Below, in pieces: positions 37,630 to 47,035 of a DNA stretch of 58,578 nt. This DNA comes from a virus. The notes under the pieces are model-generated. The model ran no database searches. It saw nothing but the letters and a program-made list of their open reading frames with translations, and was not told the DNA's origin. Position 1 is the first letter of the stretch. Every line of letters begins with the position of its first letter. A program made the translations under genes and the position numbers. The stretch covers positions 1 to 58,578 of IMG/VR virus record IMGVR_UViG_3300005528_000066; one strand, 5' to 3'.

Positions 37630-37808
37630 ATCCTGTAGTGGAAGCATGGATAGTTATTGAAAAGCTTGGAGCTCTTGTGGCTACCCCTGGAGTGTCTGAA
37701 GCTGTAAAAGAATCAGCAAACGAACAAATCAGAAAGCTGCTTGACGATGTTGTAGCTCCCAGCTTGACAGAGCTCGCTGCTAAAAGAGCTGGTTTGTTAA
37801 TTAAATAG
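37626..37808 (+). CDS. Small helical protein
   Basis: 60 residues, all helical: VEAWIVIEKLGALVATPGVS and VAPSLTELAAKRAGLLIK. ATGA overlap with the upstream gene. No family recognised. Confidence 0.6.
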   Translation: MNPVVEAWIVIEKLGALVATPGVSEAVKESANEQIRKLLDDVVAPSLTELAAKRAGLLIK

Positions 37809-37811
37809 AGG

Positions 37812-38096
37812 ATGAAAAGGAAACCAAATTACCACAAACAAATCATTTCTCTATTGGAGGAACTGATGAAAACCTACCCAGACTACAATCTGGGAAAGCA
37901 TTTGTCAACAGCGTTGGATGGATATGGGGATATATGGGGATTGACAGACAAAGAGTTTGTGTTTCTCCTTGGAAAGTATAAGACTAGAATGGAATTAGAC
38001 ATTCCCCATATAGCAGACAATGATGAGCTTGATCAAATAGTGAGAGAAGGAATGGATTTAGATAATTTATTTAAAGAAGAAGAAGATGACTATTGA
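37812..38096 (+). CDS. Hypothetical protein
   Basis: 94 residues. YHKQIISLLEELMKTYPDYN, then LGKHLSTALDGYG and LTDKEFVFLLGKY; acidic C-terminus (FKEEEDDY). Helical. It overlaps the next gene by 11 bases. It lies in the run leading to the terminase genes. Confidence 0.6.
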   Translation: MKRKPNYHKQIISLLEELMKTYPDYNLGKHLSTALDGYGDIWGLTDKEFVFLLGKYKTRMELDIPHIADNDELDQIVREGMDLDNLFKEEEDDY

Positions 38097-38337
38097 AACC
38101 AAATTTGATGCTAAATATGCATCTGAACCAACTCAATCATTACAAGACTTTTTTGCTACATCTGATGGAACAATTGAAGAGGAAATAGCAATGCTCTCTC
38201 AATTGAGAGAACATTATATACAAAAAAGAAGGGAAGCTTACATTAAGATGTATGCTCTAAAAGATGAGATAAGGGTGTTGGAAAGAAAACTAGAAGAATT
38301 TGGAGTGGAATTTCCTAGTAAAATTGATGACAAATAA
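38086..38337 (+). CDS. Coiled-coil protein
   Basis: 83 residues. After a flexible start, a long helix (EEEIAMLSQLREHYIQKRRE, then MYALKDEIRVLERKLEEFG) is probably a coiled coil. The TAA overlaps the ATG of the next gene. Possibly a packaging accessory protein by position. Confidence 0.6.
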   Translation: MTIETKFDAKYASEPTQSLQDFFATSDGTIEEEIAMLSQLREHYIQKRREAYIKMYALKDEIRVLERKLEEFGVEFPSKIDDK

Positions 38338-38675
38338 TGGCAACAACTATTAAGAAAACTACATATATTAATGCTGAACTGGATTGGGCTGAGGCACAAC
38401 TTCAAAGTTGGAAGTCTTATGTAGATGCCAATCCCCTACATGAATTGAAGGATAGGATTGAGTGGAAACCTACAGCTAAGGGTGGGATGCTTCCCATGGT
38501 GATTGCTTCTATTGAGGCTCAGGGTAAGTTTATTCAGGAAACCATGAAGAACTATCTGGCCCTTCTTGAGGTGGTGGATAAGTTGAGAAAGATTGAAGAG
38601 GCTAAGGTGGAGGTGAGAGGGAATGGTGAGTTGAGCTCCATGGCTGAAGATTTCCTTAAGAGCAGACGACAATGA
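38337..38675 (+). CDS. Candidate small terminase subunit
   Basis: 112 residues directly before the large terminase, with ATGA overlap. Helical: INAELDWAEAQLQSWKSYVD, IEAQGKFIQETMKNYLALLE. Length, helical content and position fit a terminase small subunit that recognises phage DNA. No HTH can be made out, so this rests on position. Confidence 0.5.
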   Translation: MATTIKKTTYINAELDWAEAQLQSWKSYVDANPLHELKDRIEWKPTAKGGMLPMVIASIEAQGKFIQETMKNYLALLEVVDKLRKIEEAKVEVRGNGELSSMAEDFLKSRRQ

Positions 38676-40696
38676 GTGAAATCCTATCTATAGATTACAA
38701 GGATTGGTTCATTAATCAAAAGCGCATCCCAGATAAAGAATCCTCAGAGTATAAACAATTCTTTAATTTCCACAGGGAGCTTTGCTTAAATGGAGCCATG
38801 ATGAACGGGGTTTATATCAACCCCTTTTTGTATTGGCACCTGAACATCTGGCATACAGAGGTGGATGTTATAGATGAAAGGGGTAGAATTTCCCAGCAAT
38901 ATGCCAATCCTCTCTTACGTGATAATGAATGGATTGTAACAAATGAGATTGATAGGGCTCAACAGGAGAAGAAGGGACTGGTGATATTGGGAATCAGACG
39001 TTTTGCCAAGTCTGTTTTGGAGGCAAGTTATATAGCATGGGGAGCCACATTTGACGAAAACTCACAGAACATTATTGCTGGACTGAATGCTCCAGATATT
39101 AAGCTGATTACAGATAAGATAGATAAAGGTCTCAACTTCCTCCCTGAAGCGTGGAGGTGGCAAAGAATAGAGGACAACTGGAAAAACCAGGTGACACTCG
39201 GTATCAAAACCAAAGGAGGAGAAAGAATACCATTCTCTCAAATCCTGATACGTAACCTTGATGAAGGTAATAACGAAGAGGCTATTGCAGGTACAAAACC
39301 ACGTAAACTAATTATTGATGAGATTGGTAAAGGAAATTTCCTTCGAGGTTTCCAGGCAGCTGTGCCTGGTTTCACCACACCTTATGGATGGGGTTGTAGC
39401 CCTATTCTTACAGGTACAGGCGGTGATATGAAGAGGTTTATGGATGCCAAGAGTCTCATGTTTGATGTAGATAATTTCAACTTTCTTACATATAATAATG
39501 AGAAGGATGATAAACGAGTGCACGGACTTTTCATCTCCTACAAGTATAGAATGGAGGCAAAAGAAGAAAGTACACTCGGTAAGTTTTTGAATGAGCCTGA
39601 GTCCAGTGACTTACACAACATTAAAATGTTGGTGAGTAACGAGGAAAAAGCAATGCAGATAACTACATCTAACCTTGAGCGTTTAAAGAAAGCTGGAGAT
39701 AGAGTGGCCTATCTCAAGGAAAAGATGTACTATCCCATAGAGGTAGATGATATATTCCTTAACGAGGACACTAATATATTTGATATTGAAGCTGCCAAGA
39801 GGCAAAAGATTAGAGTTCTTCAAAACGAGCGTGTTGGTACTCCTGTGGTTCTCTTCTCTGATGGAGAGAAGATAGCCCACGAGTTCACGGATAAACAACC
39901 GATTACCAACTTCCCTCTGAAGAACAGTGATCTGAAAGATGCACCTGTTGTCATCTATGAGTTTCCTATTTCCAATCCTCCGTATGGATTATATGTAGCT
40001 GGAGTGGACCCATACAGACAAGGTCAATCTGCATATAGCTCTTCCCTGGGTGCTGTGTATATTTACAAAAGAATGCATGACATTACAGGTGAGAAATATC
40101 AAGATATGTTCGTAGCTTCGTATGTCGCTAGACCAGATAAGAAGGAAACCTGGGAAGAACAGGCAAGACTTCTCATCAAATATTATAACGCTAGGACACT
40201 TTGTGAGAATGATGACATATCATTTATAGAGTATATGAAGGCAAAAGGTGATGCTCATTATCTGGAAAAACAACCCCAATGGTTGATGGAAATTGTTCCA
40301 GGTAGCACAGTGAAGCGTGAATATGGTATTCATAGGAGCTCACAAAAAGTGATAGATTATCTCCACAACTGCTTGAAGAAGTATACAGAGGAGATTATTT
40401 ATTCAGAGAAGGACGATGCTGGGAATGTGATAAAGGAAGCAACAGGAATAACAAAGGTGTTTGACCCTGTGCTTTTGGAGGAAATTATACAATACAATGA
40501 TCAGGGAAACTTTGACCGTATTGTAGCAGCAGAATTGGCAATAGCCCAGGCTCTCAAAATGGACCCCATTCTTGGGAAGGTAGGGGGATCAGGAGATGAA
40601 AGAATAAAAGCTTTCTTCTCATCTAAACCTAAAAGTACACTGTTCTCTGAATCAAGAGGACTATTTAATACAAGAAAAAGTAAACTCTTTACATAA
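38672..40696 (+). CDS. terL: Terminase large subunit
   Basis: 674 residues, ATPase plus nuclease. The Walker A region is ILGIRRFAKS (105-114), a deviant P-loop like those of other large terminases; Walker B is KLIIDEIGK (212-220), then a coupling motif region around LTGTGGD. The nuclease domain starts at VAGVDPYRQG, with CENDDIS and a late FDRIVAAELAIAQA providing further acidic residues. It cuts and pumps phage DNA into the prohead through the portal. Confidence 0.9.
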   Translation: MSEILSIDYKDWFINQKRIPDKESSEYKQFFNFHRELCLNGAMMNGVYINPFLYWHLNIWHTEVDVIDERGRISQQYANPLLRDNEWIVTNEIDRAQQEKKGLVILGIRRFAKSVLEASYIAWGATFDENSQNIIAGLNAPDIKLITDKIDKGLNFLPEAWRWQRIEDNWKNQVTLGIKTKGGERIPFSQILIRNLDEGNNEEAIAGTKPRKLIIDEIGKGNFLRGFQAAVPGFTTPYGWGCSPILTGTGGDMKRFMDAKSLMFDVDNFNFLTYNNEKDDKRVHGLFISYKYRMEAKEESTLGKFLNEPESSDLHNIKMLVSNEEKAMQITTSNLERLKKAGDRVAYLKEKMYYPIEVDDIFLNEDTNIFDIEAAKRQKIRVLQNERVGTPVVLFSDGEKIAHEFTDKQPITNFPLKNSDLKDAPVVIYEFPISNPPYGLYVAGVDPYRQGQSAYSSSLGAVYIYKRMHDITGEKYQDMFVASYVARPDKKETWEEQARLLIKYYNARTLCENDDISFIEYMKAKGDAHYLEKQPQWLMEIVPGSTVKREYGIHRSSQKVIDYLHNCLKKYTEEIIYSEKDDAGNVIKEATGITKVFDPVLLEEIIQYNDQGNFDRIVAAELAIAQALKMDPILGKVGGSGDERIKAFFSSKPKSTLFSESRGLFNTRKSKLFT

Positions 40697-43287
40697 TGGC
40701 AATTATTAGATATACGAAGGACGCAACGATTAGGTATGCCTATCTTAATATTTTCCCTGACCAGTTTAAAACTGACAAGGAGAAACAGGATGAGAGTTGG
40801 ATTAAAAATACAATGGACTACTTTGCAAACAAGGCTTATGCTGAGTATGTGAAGAATAGAGATACGTTTGTAAAGAACTATGACTTGGTGAAGGGTATTC
40901 TCAGAATGGAAGACTTCTACCAAGAACCGCAAGTGAAGAGTTTTACAGAAATGCTCACAGCAGATCTTCAGCTCCCTGCGTATGTGAAGCACTATTCCAT
41001 CATCACTACACCAATTAATGAGTTGGTTGGTGAAATATCTAAACGTCCTGATGCATTCAGGGTGAAAGCGTTTGATGATGATAGCCAGTCTGAAGAACTG
41101 GAATTCAAAACAGAACTGCTCCAAAACTATGTTATTTCTCAGGCAAAACAACAGCTTGCTGAGAAATTGGCCATGTCTGGAGAGGAGATTGATGAAGAAC
41201 AGCTCAATCAAATGACCCTTGATGATGTCAAGGATGAACTTGATTCATACACATCTGTAGCAGAGAAATGGGCAAATCACGTACTCACATGCCAGAAAGC
41301 TGATTTCAACTTAAAAGAGAAGTCAGAAGATGCATTCAGGGATATGCTTATATCTGCTCGTGAATACTACCACATCTATGAAGATAACTCAAAGATGGGG
41401 TATAATGTTGAGGTGGCCAATCCTAAAAACACTTGGTTCCTCACCACTCCTGACAGAAAATACATCTCTGACCCTACAGGTAGGGCACAGGGGGCATATG
41501 CTGCAGGCACCGTACAAGTGATGGAACTCTCTGAAATAATTGAGAGTATTCCCGATCTTACAAAAGAAGAAATAGACCACCTCAGAAGTTCTCTCCAAGA
41601 CTATGGACTGATTAATGTCCGTGAATCTAATCTAGGTAATCCTAATGTCAGTCCTGGTATTGACTCAGTTACCTATGATACATATGATCCACTAGTCCTT
41701 CAGACCCGTATGATTATCGAGAGTGAAATGAAGGAGAATAATGATGGTCTAAAAGATTTCCTTGGTCTTACCTCAAATGTTTCTTCTTTCGGTTACAAGT
41801 ATGTGGTTGTGAGAGCATATTGGCTGAGCAAGAAGAAAATAGGTAAGCTCATCTACCTAGATGAATTGGGTAATGAACAGTCCACCTTGGTAGATGAAAA
41901 TTACAAATCAGGCACTATTCCTACAGAACAATCTCTAGAATGGGGCTGGATTAATCAATGGTATCAGGGCATCAAGATTGGTCCTGATATCTATCACATA
42001 AAACCATTTAAGCTCCTGAACTACTGTCCAATCATAGGTATCACCTATGAGGTGAAGAACACAGAAGCTAAATCATTGGTTGACTTGATGAAACCTTTCC
42101 AGGTGCTGTACAATGTTTGTATGAACCAGTTGTACAAGTTGCTTGAGAAAGAAGTGGGTAAGGTGTATCTGACATCCATCAGGCACGTTCCTATTCCTAA
42201 AGATGGAGATGCACAAGACGCTCTCGATATCTGGGAAATGGAAGCTAGGAACAGGGGTGTAGTATTTATTGATGACTCCCCTGAAAACTTGAAGAGCCCA
42301 AGTTCATTTAACCAATTTAGGGATATTGATCTCACGCGTACGCAGGAGATACAATCTAGGTATCAACTGGCTATGCAACTTAAGAATGAGTGCTGGGAAC
42401 TGATTGGTATGTCCAAGCAAAGACTTGGTTCTATACAAGCTAGTGAGTCCGCTACAGGTACAAATGCTGCTATCACTCAATCGTATGCTCAAACAGAACC
42501 TCTGTTTGTGGCACATGAGTATGTACTGGGTCAGTTATACCAAGCAATCATTGACGCTTCCCTGTATATAGAATCTAAAAAACCACAATCCACCCTTTCA
42601 TACATCACATCTGAGGGAGAATCTGCATTTGTACAGGTTAATGGTACAGATTTGAAATTCCGTGATTTGAAGGTGTTCCTGACCAACAGACCTGAAGATA
42701 GGGAAATGTTTAGGGAAATCAGAGGATTGTCTCAGGCAGTTCTTCAGAATGGTGGTTCTCTCCATGACATCATTGAACTCTACTCCACTAACTCACTGAG
42801 ACAGATGAAGAAGGTGTTCAAGGATCTGAAGGAAAGACAAGAGCAATTGCAAGATCAGCAAATGCAAATGCAACAACAGCAGATGGAGCAACAACAACAA
42901 ATTGCTCAGGCTCAGTTGGAGCAACAGCAATTGGCTAACGAACAGAAGATTGCTAACGATAATTACCAAAAAGAACTAGATAGGATCAATAAAAAAGAGA
43001 TTGCGGTTATTCAGGCTACAGGATTTGGTAGAGTGGAAAGTGAGGATATTAATCAGAATGCTGTACCTGATGTTCTCGAAGTGAGTAAGTTTGCAAGTGA
43101 GGAAGCTAAAGCTGCCAAGGATTATCAAATGAAAATGAGTGAGTTACAACTAAAACAGAAAGCTGAATCAGAGAAACTCAATCTTGAAAGAGAAAAACTT
43201 CAGGTGGCTAGAGAAAACCAAAAGAATGATTTGGAGATAGCAAAACTGAATGCAAAGAATAGAGCACAGAAACCTAAATCTAAATGA
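40696..43287 (+). CDS. Portal protein
   Basis: 863 residues, the length expected of the crAss-like portal. The first two thirds are the conserved portal body (YSIITTPINELVGEISKRPD, EVANPKNTWFLTTPDRKY, NVCMNQLYKLLEKEVGKVYL). The C-terminal 160 residues are a Gln-rich coiled coil (residues about 710-760, with QQQMEQQQQ) and charged helix, matching the barrel. TAATG coupling to terminase. It forms the dodecameric DNA channel at one capsid vertex. Confidence 0.88.
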   Translation: MAIIRYTKDATIRYAYLNIFPDQFKTDKEKQDESWIKNTMDYFANKAYAEYVKNRDTFVKNYDLVKGILRMEDFYQEPQVKSFTEMLTADLQLPAYVKHYSIITTPINELVGEISKRPDAFRVKAFDDDSQSEELEFKTELLQNYVISQAKQQLAEKLAMSGEEIDEEQLNQMTLDDVKDELDSYTSVAEKWANHVLTCQKADFNLKEKSEDAFRDMLISAREYYHIYEDNSKMGYNVEVANPKNTWFLTTPDRKYISDPTGRAQGAYAAGTVQVMELSEIIESIPDLTKEEIDHLRSSLQDYGLINVRESNLGNPNVSPGIDSVTYDTYDPLVLQTRMIIESEMKENNDGLKDFLGLTSNVSSFGYKYVVVRAYWLSKKKIGKLIYLDELGNEQSTLVDENYKSGTIPTEQSLEWGWINQWYQGIKIGPDIYHIKPFKLLNYCPIIGITYEVKNTEAKSLVDLMKPFQVLYNVCMNQLYKLLEKEVGKVYLTSIRHVPIPKDGDAQDALDIWEMEARNRGVVFIDDSPENLKSPSSFNQFRDIDLTRTQEIQSRYQLAMQLKNECWELIGMSKQRLGSIQASESATGTNAAITQSYAQTEPLFVAHEYVLGQLYQAIIDASLYIESKKPQSTLSYITSEGESAFVQVNGTDLKFRDLKVFLTNRPEDREMFREIRGLSQAVLQNGGSLHDIIELYSTNSLRQMKKVFKDLKERQEQLQDQQMQMQQQQMEQQQQIAQAQLEQQQLANEQKIANDNYQKELDRINKKEIAVIQATGFGRVESEDINQNAVPDVLEVSKFASEEAKAAKDYQMKMSELQLKQKAESEKLNLEREKLQVARENQKNDLEIAKLNAKNRAQKPKSK

Positions 43288-43484
43288 TGCTAGAATTTAG
43301 AAATCCCATACCTGTCGTTGTTGAAGAATATAAAGATGGGTATGCGATTTATGTAACTAACTCTAGGGCATTTGAAAATGATGTGTGGTGTGTTGTTTTG
43401 TGTGATGGTGGGATTGTAAGACATTATACGTCAGATCAGATAAAAATATATGCAAACTCTACGTTTGACATAAGAAAAACTTAA
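43284..43484 (+). CDS. Small phage protein, paralogue of the 1241-1444 gene
   Basis: 66 residues: FRNPIPVVVEEYKDGYAIYV, FENDVWCVVLCDGGIVRHYT, then QIKIYANSTFDI. The same layout occurs in the gene at 1241-1444. Proteins of this type are common in phage structural regions; the function is unknown. ATGA overlap with the portal gene. Confidence 0.72.
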   Translation: MMLEFRNPIPVVVEEYKDGYAIYVTNSRAFENDVWCVVLCDGGIVRHYTSDQIKIYANSTFDIRKT

Positions 43485-43487
43485 ATA

Positions 43488-44018
43488 ATGTTTGATAAAC
43501 TCATAGATGTAATAACAAACTGGTGGTCTCAGATTGTCCCTGCAGTGATTGTTCCCAATTACGAACAGGGAGTTTTATTACGTAATGGCAAGTTTATCAA
43601 GGTGTTACAACCAGGGTTCCACGTGAAACTCCCTATATTTGATGAGGTGATTACACAACATGTGGTGGTTACAACGCTCAGTTTGGCACCTCAATCTCTT
43701 TATACAAAAGATAAACAGAACATTGTTGTAAAGGGAGTGATTAAATATAGAATATCAGATGTGCAAACATTCCTGTTAGAAGTGTACGATGCTCAGGATG
43801 CACTTGCTGATATGACCCAATCAATCATCAAGAACATAATAATCACCACTTCCCTGGAACAATGTCTAGATCCTGAAATAGACAACATTCTTTCCAAGAA
43901 GGTGAGAGTGGAAGCAAAGAAATGGGGAGTGGATGTTCAACAGGTAACACTGACAGATATTGCTCCAATCAGAAGTTTTAGGATAATAAATGACTCGATT
44001 GTAAATAAACTTGATTAG
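43488..44018 (+). CDS. SPFH/prohibitin (band 7)-like protein
   Basis: 176 residues. The N-terminal segment VIVPNYEQGVLLRNGKFIKV then LQPGFHVKLP (about 23-52) is the SPFH signature, followed by VVTTLSLAPQSLYTKDKQNI and VKGVIKYRISDV. The long C-terminal helix of full stomatins is missing and the N-terminal apolar segment is short (WWSQIVPAVIV). SPFH proteins form membrane-associated oligomer rings. Its place between portal and scaffold genes is unexpected and suggests a role in assembly at the membrane or in inhibiting host FtsH-type control. Confidence 0.82.
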   Translation: MFDKLIDVITNWWSQIVPAVIVPNYEQGVLLRNGKFIKVLQPGFHVKLPIFDEVITQHVVVTTLSLAPQSLYTKDKQNIVVKGVIKYRISDVQTFLLEVYDAQDALADMTQSIIKNIIITTSLEQCLDPEIDNILSKKVRVEAKKWGVDVQQVTLTDIAPIRSFRIINDSIVNKLD

Positions 44019-44076
44019 AGTAAAAACTATTAATGCTATATTATCCCGAATATTGGGCGTTATGTATAGTTAACTC

Positions 44077-44107
44077 TTTGTGATTTACCAAGTCTATCAT
44101 ACTTTTA
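44077..44107 (+). promoter_or_regulatory. Promoter before the scaffold gene (TTTA variant)
   Basis: TTTG (44077-44080), 19 bases, TACTTTTA (44100-44107). The last base of the -7 box is A instead of G. The leader from about 44112 to 44136 carries AAACCAAG and AACTACAT, shared with the leader at 47097-47118. Confidence 0.6.
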
Positions 44108-44136
44108 CATTGAAAACCAAGTAAATAGAACTACAT

Positions 44137-45393
44137 ATGGCCGAAAATTTTGATAATCCCCAGTTTGGGAATTTCAGTATTGAGAACACAATGGAGATGG
44201 GAATGGGTAATGCAGATCTATTAAACGATCTGATGGCACCTGAAACCGCCACAGGTTCTCCTGATGATATTAAGAATATCGCTGATGAACCAGCACCTGC
44301 TGCTCCAGCTAAGAAAGCTGCTGCTCCTGCTGCTGAAAAAGCTTCAGAAACTGAAGAGAAAAAAGATCCTACAGCGGACATTCAAAGCTTCTTATATGGA
44401 GCTGATGAAGAGGAAGAGGAAGAAGAAACCACTCCTCAACCAGCAAAAAAAGAAGCACCCAAAGCTGAAGAAACTCCTTCTGATACAGAGGAAGAATCTG
44501 AAGAAGAACAAGTGAGTCAATTCACTGCTCTTTCCAGAGACCTATTTAAACTAGGTGTTTTCTCAAAGGATGAGGATGAGGAAGATGTAAGCATCTCCAC
44601 TCCTGAAGAATTCCTTGAGAGATTCAACATGGAGAAGAAGAAAGGAGCAATTGAGGTGGTAAATAACTTCATTGGTCAATTTGGTGAAGATTATCAAAAG
44701 GCTTTTGATGCCATCTTTGTAAAAGGTGTTGATCCAAAAGACTATTTCGGTACATATAATCAAATACAAAGTTTTTCAGAAATAGACCTGTCACAAGAAA
44801 CAAATCAAGTGGCAGTGATAAAACAAGCTCTCGCTGATCAGGGATTTGAACCTGAAGATATAGAAACAGAGGTGGAGCGTCTGAAAAATTACGGTGATCT
44901 CGAAACTGTAGCAACCAAACATCATAAGGTGTTGGTTAAAAAAGAGACAGCCAAGCTGGCTCAAATGGAACAGGAAAGAGAGAAACAATTACAACAACAA
45001 GCTGCTGTTAAGCAACAATATTATAATAACGTTCAGACAATTTTGCAAGATAAGCTCAAAACAAAAGAGTTTGACGGTATTCCAATTAATCCTAAGCTTG
45101 CTGGTGAACTACAAGATTTCCTTCTAGTTGATAAGTATAAAACAACTTCTGGTGAGACACTCACTGATTTTGACCGTACCATCCTAGAACTGAAGCGTCC
45201 TGAGAATCATGAAATGAAGGTGAAGGTTGCGCTCTTGCTCAAGATTCTTGAGAAAGATCCTACACTCTCCACGATTCAAAAGACTGGCATCACCAAAAAG
45301 TCAAATGATTTATTTGGAGAGGTTGCTAGACAGGCATCAAAATCTTCAGTGAAATCAAGTAAGCCAGCTAAGCCAACATCTTGGTTCATTTAA
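44137..45393 (+). CDS. Capsid scaffolding protein (probable)
   Basis: 418 residues just before the major capsid gene. The N-terminal 125 residues are disordered, Ala/Pro/Glu-rich (EEEEEETTPQPAKKE), the middle is helical and acidic, and residues 270-310 form a Gln-rich coiled coil (LAQMEQEREKQLQQQAA). A basic C-terminus (SKSSVKSSKPAKPTSWFI) could bind the capsid protein. This matches the general character of scaffolds and the crAss-like gene order. It could be a head protein that stays in the virion. Confidence 0.7.
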   Translation: MAENFDNPQFGNFSIENTMEMGMGNADLLNDLMAPETATGSPDDIKNIADEPAPAAPAKKAAAPAAEKASETEEKKDPTADIQSFLYGADEEEEEEETTPQPAKKEAPKAEETPSDTEEESEEEQVSQFTALSRDLFKLGVFSKDEDEEDVSISTPEEFLERFNMEKKKGAIEVVNNFIGQFGEDYQKAFDAIFVKGVDPKDYFGTYNQIQSFSEIDLSQETNQVAVIKQALADQGFEPEDIETEVERLKNYGDLETVATKHHKVLVKKETAKLAQMEQEREKQLQQQAAVKQQYYNNVQTILQDKLKTKEFDGIPINPKLAGELQDFLLVDKYKTTSGETLTDFDRTILELKRPENHEMKVKVALLLKILEKDPTLSTIQKTGITKKSNDLFGEVARQASKSSVKSSKPAKPTSWFI

Positions 45394-45426
45394 TTTCTTA
45401 CAATAACTTAAAAAAAGGTAAAACAA

Positions 45427-46980
45427 ATGGCAATTCAAACAATCCCAGGTCTAACTGGTTTCACGTACGCTCGTGTAGCTTCTATGGACAAACGTGCCGT
45501 AGGTAAGCTCACTGATGCTAACCACCTGGAGAGCTTCCACTCAACTGAGCCTGCTGATTACGATAAGAAGATCATCAGCCTCTACACTCAAAGCTCTCTT
45601 TACAGCAACGACTTTTTGGACATGATTAACAAGTCCACTCCTTATTACATCGACAATAACAGCGATGCATGGAAGTGGCAAGTTGCAGTTCCTTACAAGT
45701 TCCCCAAAATCATTGACATCCCTACAAGCACTGCTGAACTCAGCAAGCCTGGTATCGATGGTCAAGAGTTTCAACTTGTATTGGACACCAATGAGTTCTC
45801 TAAGAACGCTATCGTATCTGTAGGTTCTCGTCAGTATGGTCCTCGTTTTTATGTAATCAAAGATCCAGTTCCTTGGAACATGGGCTATCTTTATTCTTTC
45901 ACTCTCGTTAGTGACAACCCAACAGTTGACTACGTGAGCTCTACCTTCCTGCAATACGGAATTGAGCTTGAGTTGGTTGATGCTGCTATCGGTGAATTCG
46001 ATCAAGATCTTTTGGGTCTTCCTCGTTTGGGTGAGCAAATCACTATGTTCGAATCTCTTGGTTCTGCATATGGTTTTGAGCACAAAATCACTGAGTGGGC
46101 TGATGACAAAATGATGCGTGATGCTTCAGGTAAGCCTTTGGATATTCTGGTTTACGCTCCTCAGCGTAGGAACCAACTTCCTCTCACTCGCAACGATGTT
46201 AAATGGGAACCATTTATTGAGTTCTGGATGCGTAAGTCTATGCTTGAACTGAAAGTTAAGCGTATGATTTGGAGCAAGCCTGGTACCGTTAAGACCAATG
46301 GTAGCAAGCAAGAACTGAAGCGTACTTCTGCTGGTGTTTATCACAGGATGCGTAACAATGGTAACCTGGTTCAATACAACCGTGGTGAATTCTCTGCTAA
46401 CTTGATCCGTTCTGTATTTGGTGATCTGTTCTACAGAAGGGTTGATGTTAAAGACCGTAGGGTTAAAATGTACACTAACGAAGCTGGTTTCGATGTATTC
46501 CAACAAGCTTTGAAGAATGACGCTCTTAACTCTGGTTTGACTTTCATGGCTGATTCTGGTAACAGGTATCTGCAAGGCGAAGGACAACACATCACTTACA
46601 ACTTTGCATTCGATGCAATGGTTACTCGTGAGACTGGTCGTGTTGAGCTGATTCACCTGAAGGAACTTGACCTGCCTCAATCTAATCTTGAATTTGGTCA
46701 GAACAAGAAGTCCACTCCTGTATTCATGGTGTTTGACGTATCTCCAATGAGCGATGGTTCAATGGTGAACAACATCCGTGAGGTTAGGATGAAAGGTGCT
46801 CCTTCTATGACTTGGGGATATATTGATGGAACTCGCCACCACTTGGGCTTTGCTAAGTCTCAGGGTATGAGCTCTGCTAATAAGTTCCCTGGATATGAAA
46901 TCTGGATGAAAGATCGTTGTGATGTGTTCATTGAAGATTTGTCTCGCACAGTTCTGATCGAAGAGATTCCTCAGTTCTAA
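45427..46980 (+). CDS. Major capsid protein (HK97-type, crAss-like)
   Basis: 517 residues, no cleavable scaffold domain. Recognised by position after the scaffold, length, and crAss-like segments such as GFTYARVASMDKRAVGKL and VFMVFDVSPMSDGSMVNNIR. Codon choice differs from the neighbours: CGT for Arg, AAC for Asn and CTG/CTT for Leu are favoured over AGA and AAT, as expected for a very highly expressed gene. The message is followed by an 11-bp hairpin and a three-way-junction RNA. It builds the icosahedral shell. Confidence 0.85.
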   Translation: MAIQTIPGLTGFTYARVASMDKRAVGKLTDANHLESFHSTEPADYDKKIISLYTQSSLYSNDFLDMINKSTPYYIDNNSDAWKWQVAVPYKFPKIIDIPTSTAELSKPGIDGQEFQLVLDTNEFSKNAIVSVGSRQYGPRFYVIKDPVPWNMGYLYSFTLVSDNPTVDYVSSTFLQYGIELELVDAAIGEFDQDLLGLPRLGEQITMFESLGSAYGFEHKITEWADDKMMRDASGKPLDILVYAPQRRNQLPLTRNDVKWEPFIEFWMRKSMLELKVKRMIWSKPGTVKTNGSKQELKRTSAGVYHRMRNNGNLVQYNRGEFSANLIRSVFGDLFYRRVDVKDRRVKMYTNEAGFDVFQQALKNDALNSGLTFMADSGNRYLQGEGQHITYNFAFDAMVTRETGRVELIHLKELDLPQSNLEFGQNKKSTPVFMVFDVSPMSDGSMVNNIREVRMKGAPSMTWGYIDGTRHHLGFAKSQGMSSANKFPGYEIWMKDRCDVFIEDLSRTVLIEEIPQF

Positions 46981-46992
46981 TAAACTAAGAGA

Positions 46993-47026
46993 AGAGCCCT
47001 CCTCCCCTCCTAATAAGGAGGGCTCT
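46993..47026 (+). terminator. Hairpin behind the major capsid gene, partial terminator or stabiliser
   Basis: Perfect 11-bp stem AGAGCCCTCCT (46993-47003) with AGGAGGGCTCT (47016-47026), loop of 12. CTCAAACTA follows instead of a T run, so read-through and mRNA stabilisation are more likely than full termination. Confidence 0.6.
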
Positions 47027-47035
47027 CTCAAACTA

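Noticed and set aside
40501-41211. 236-codon - strand frame across the terminase/portal junction
   Set aside because: Antisense to two well-supported genes and rich in Leu/Phe/His as expected for a shadow frame.
45541-46680. Long - strand open frames (180 and 184 codons) opposite the major capsid gene
   Set aside because: They come from the regular codon bias of the capsid gene. They have no coupling or protein-like composition and lie inside a certain gene.
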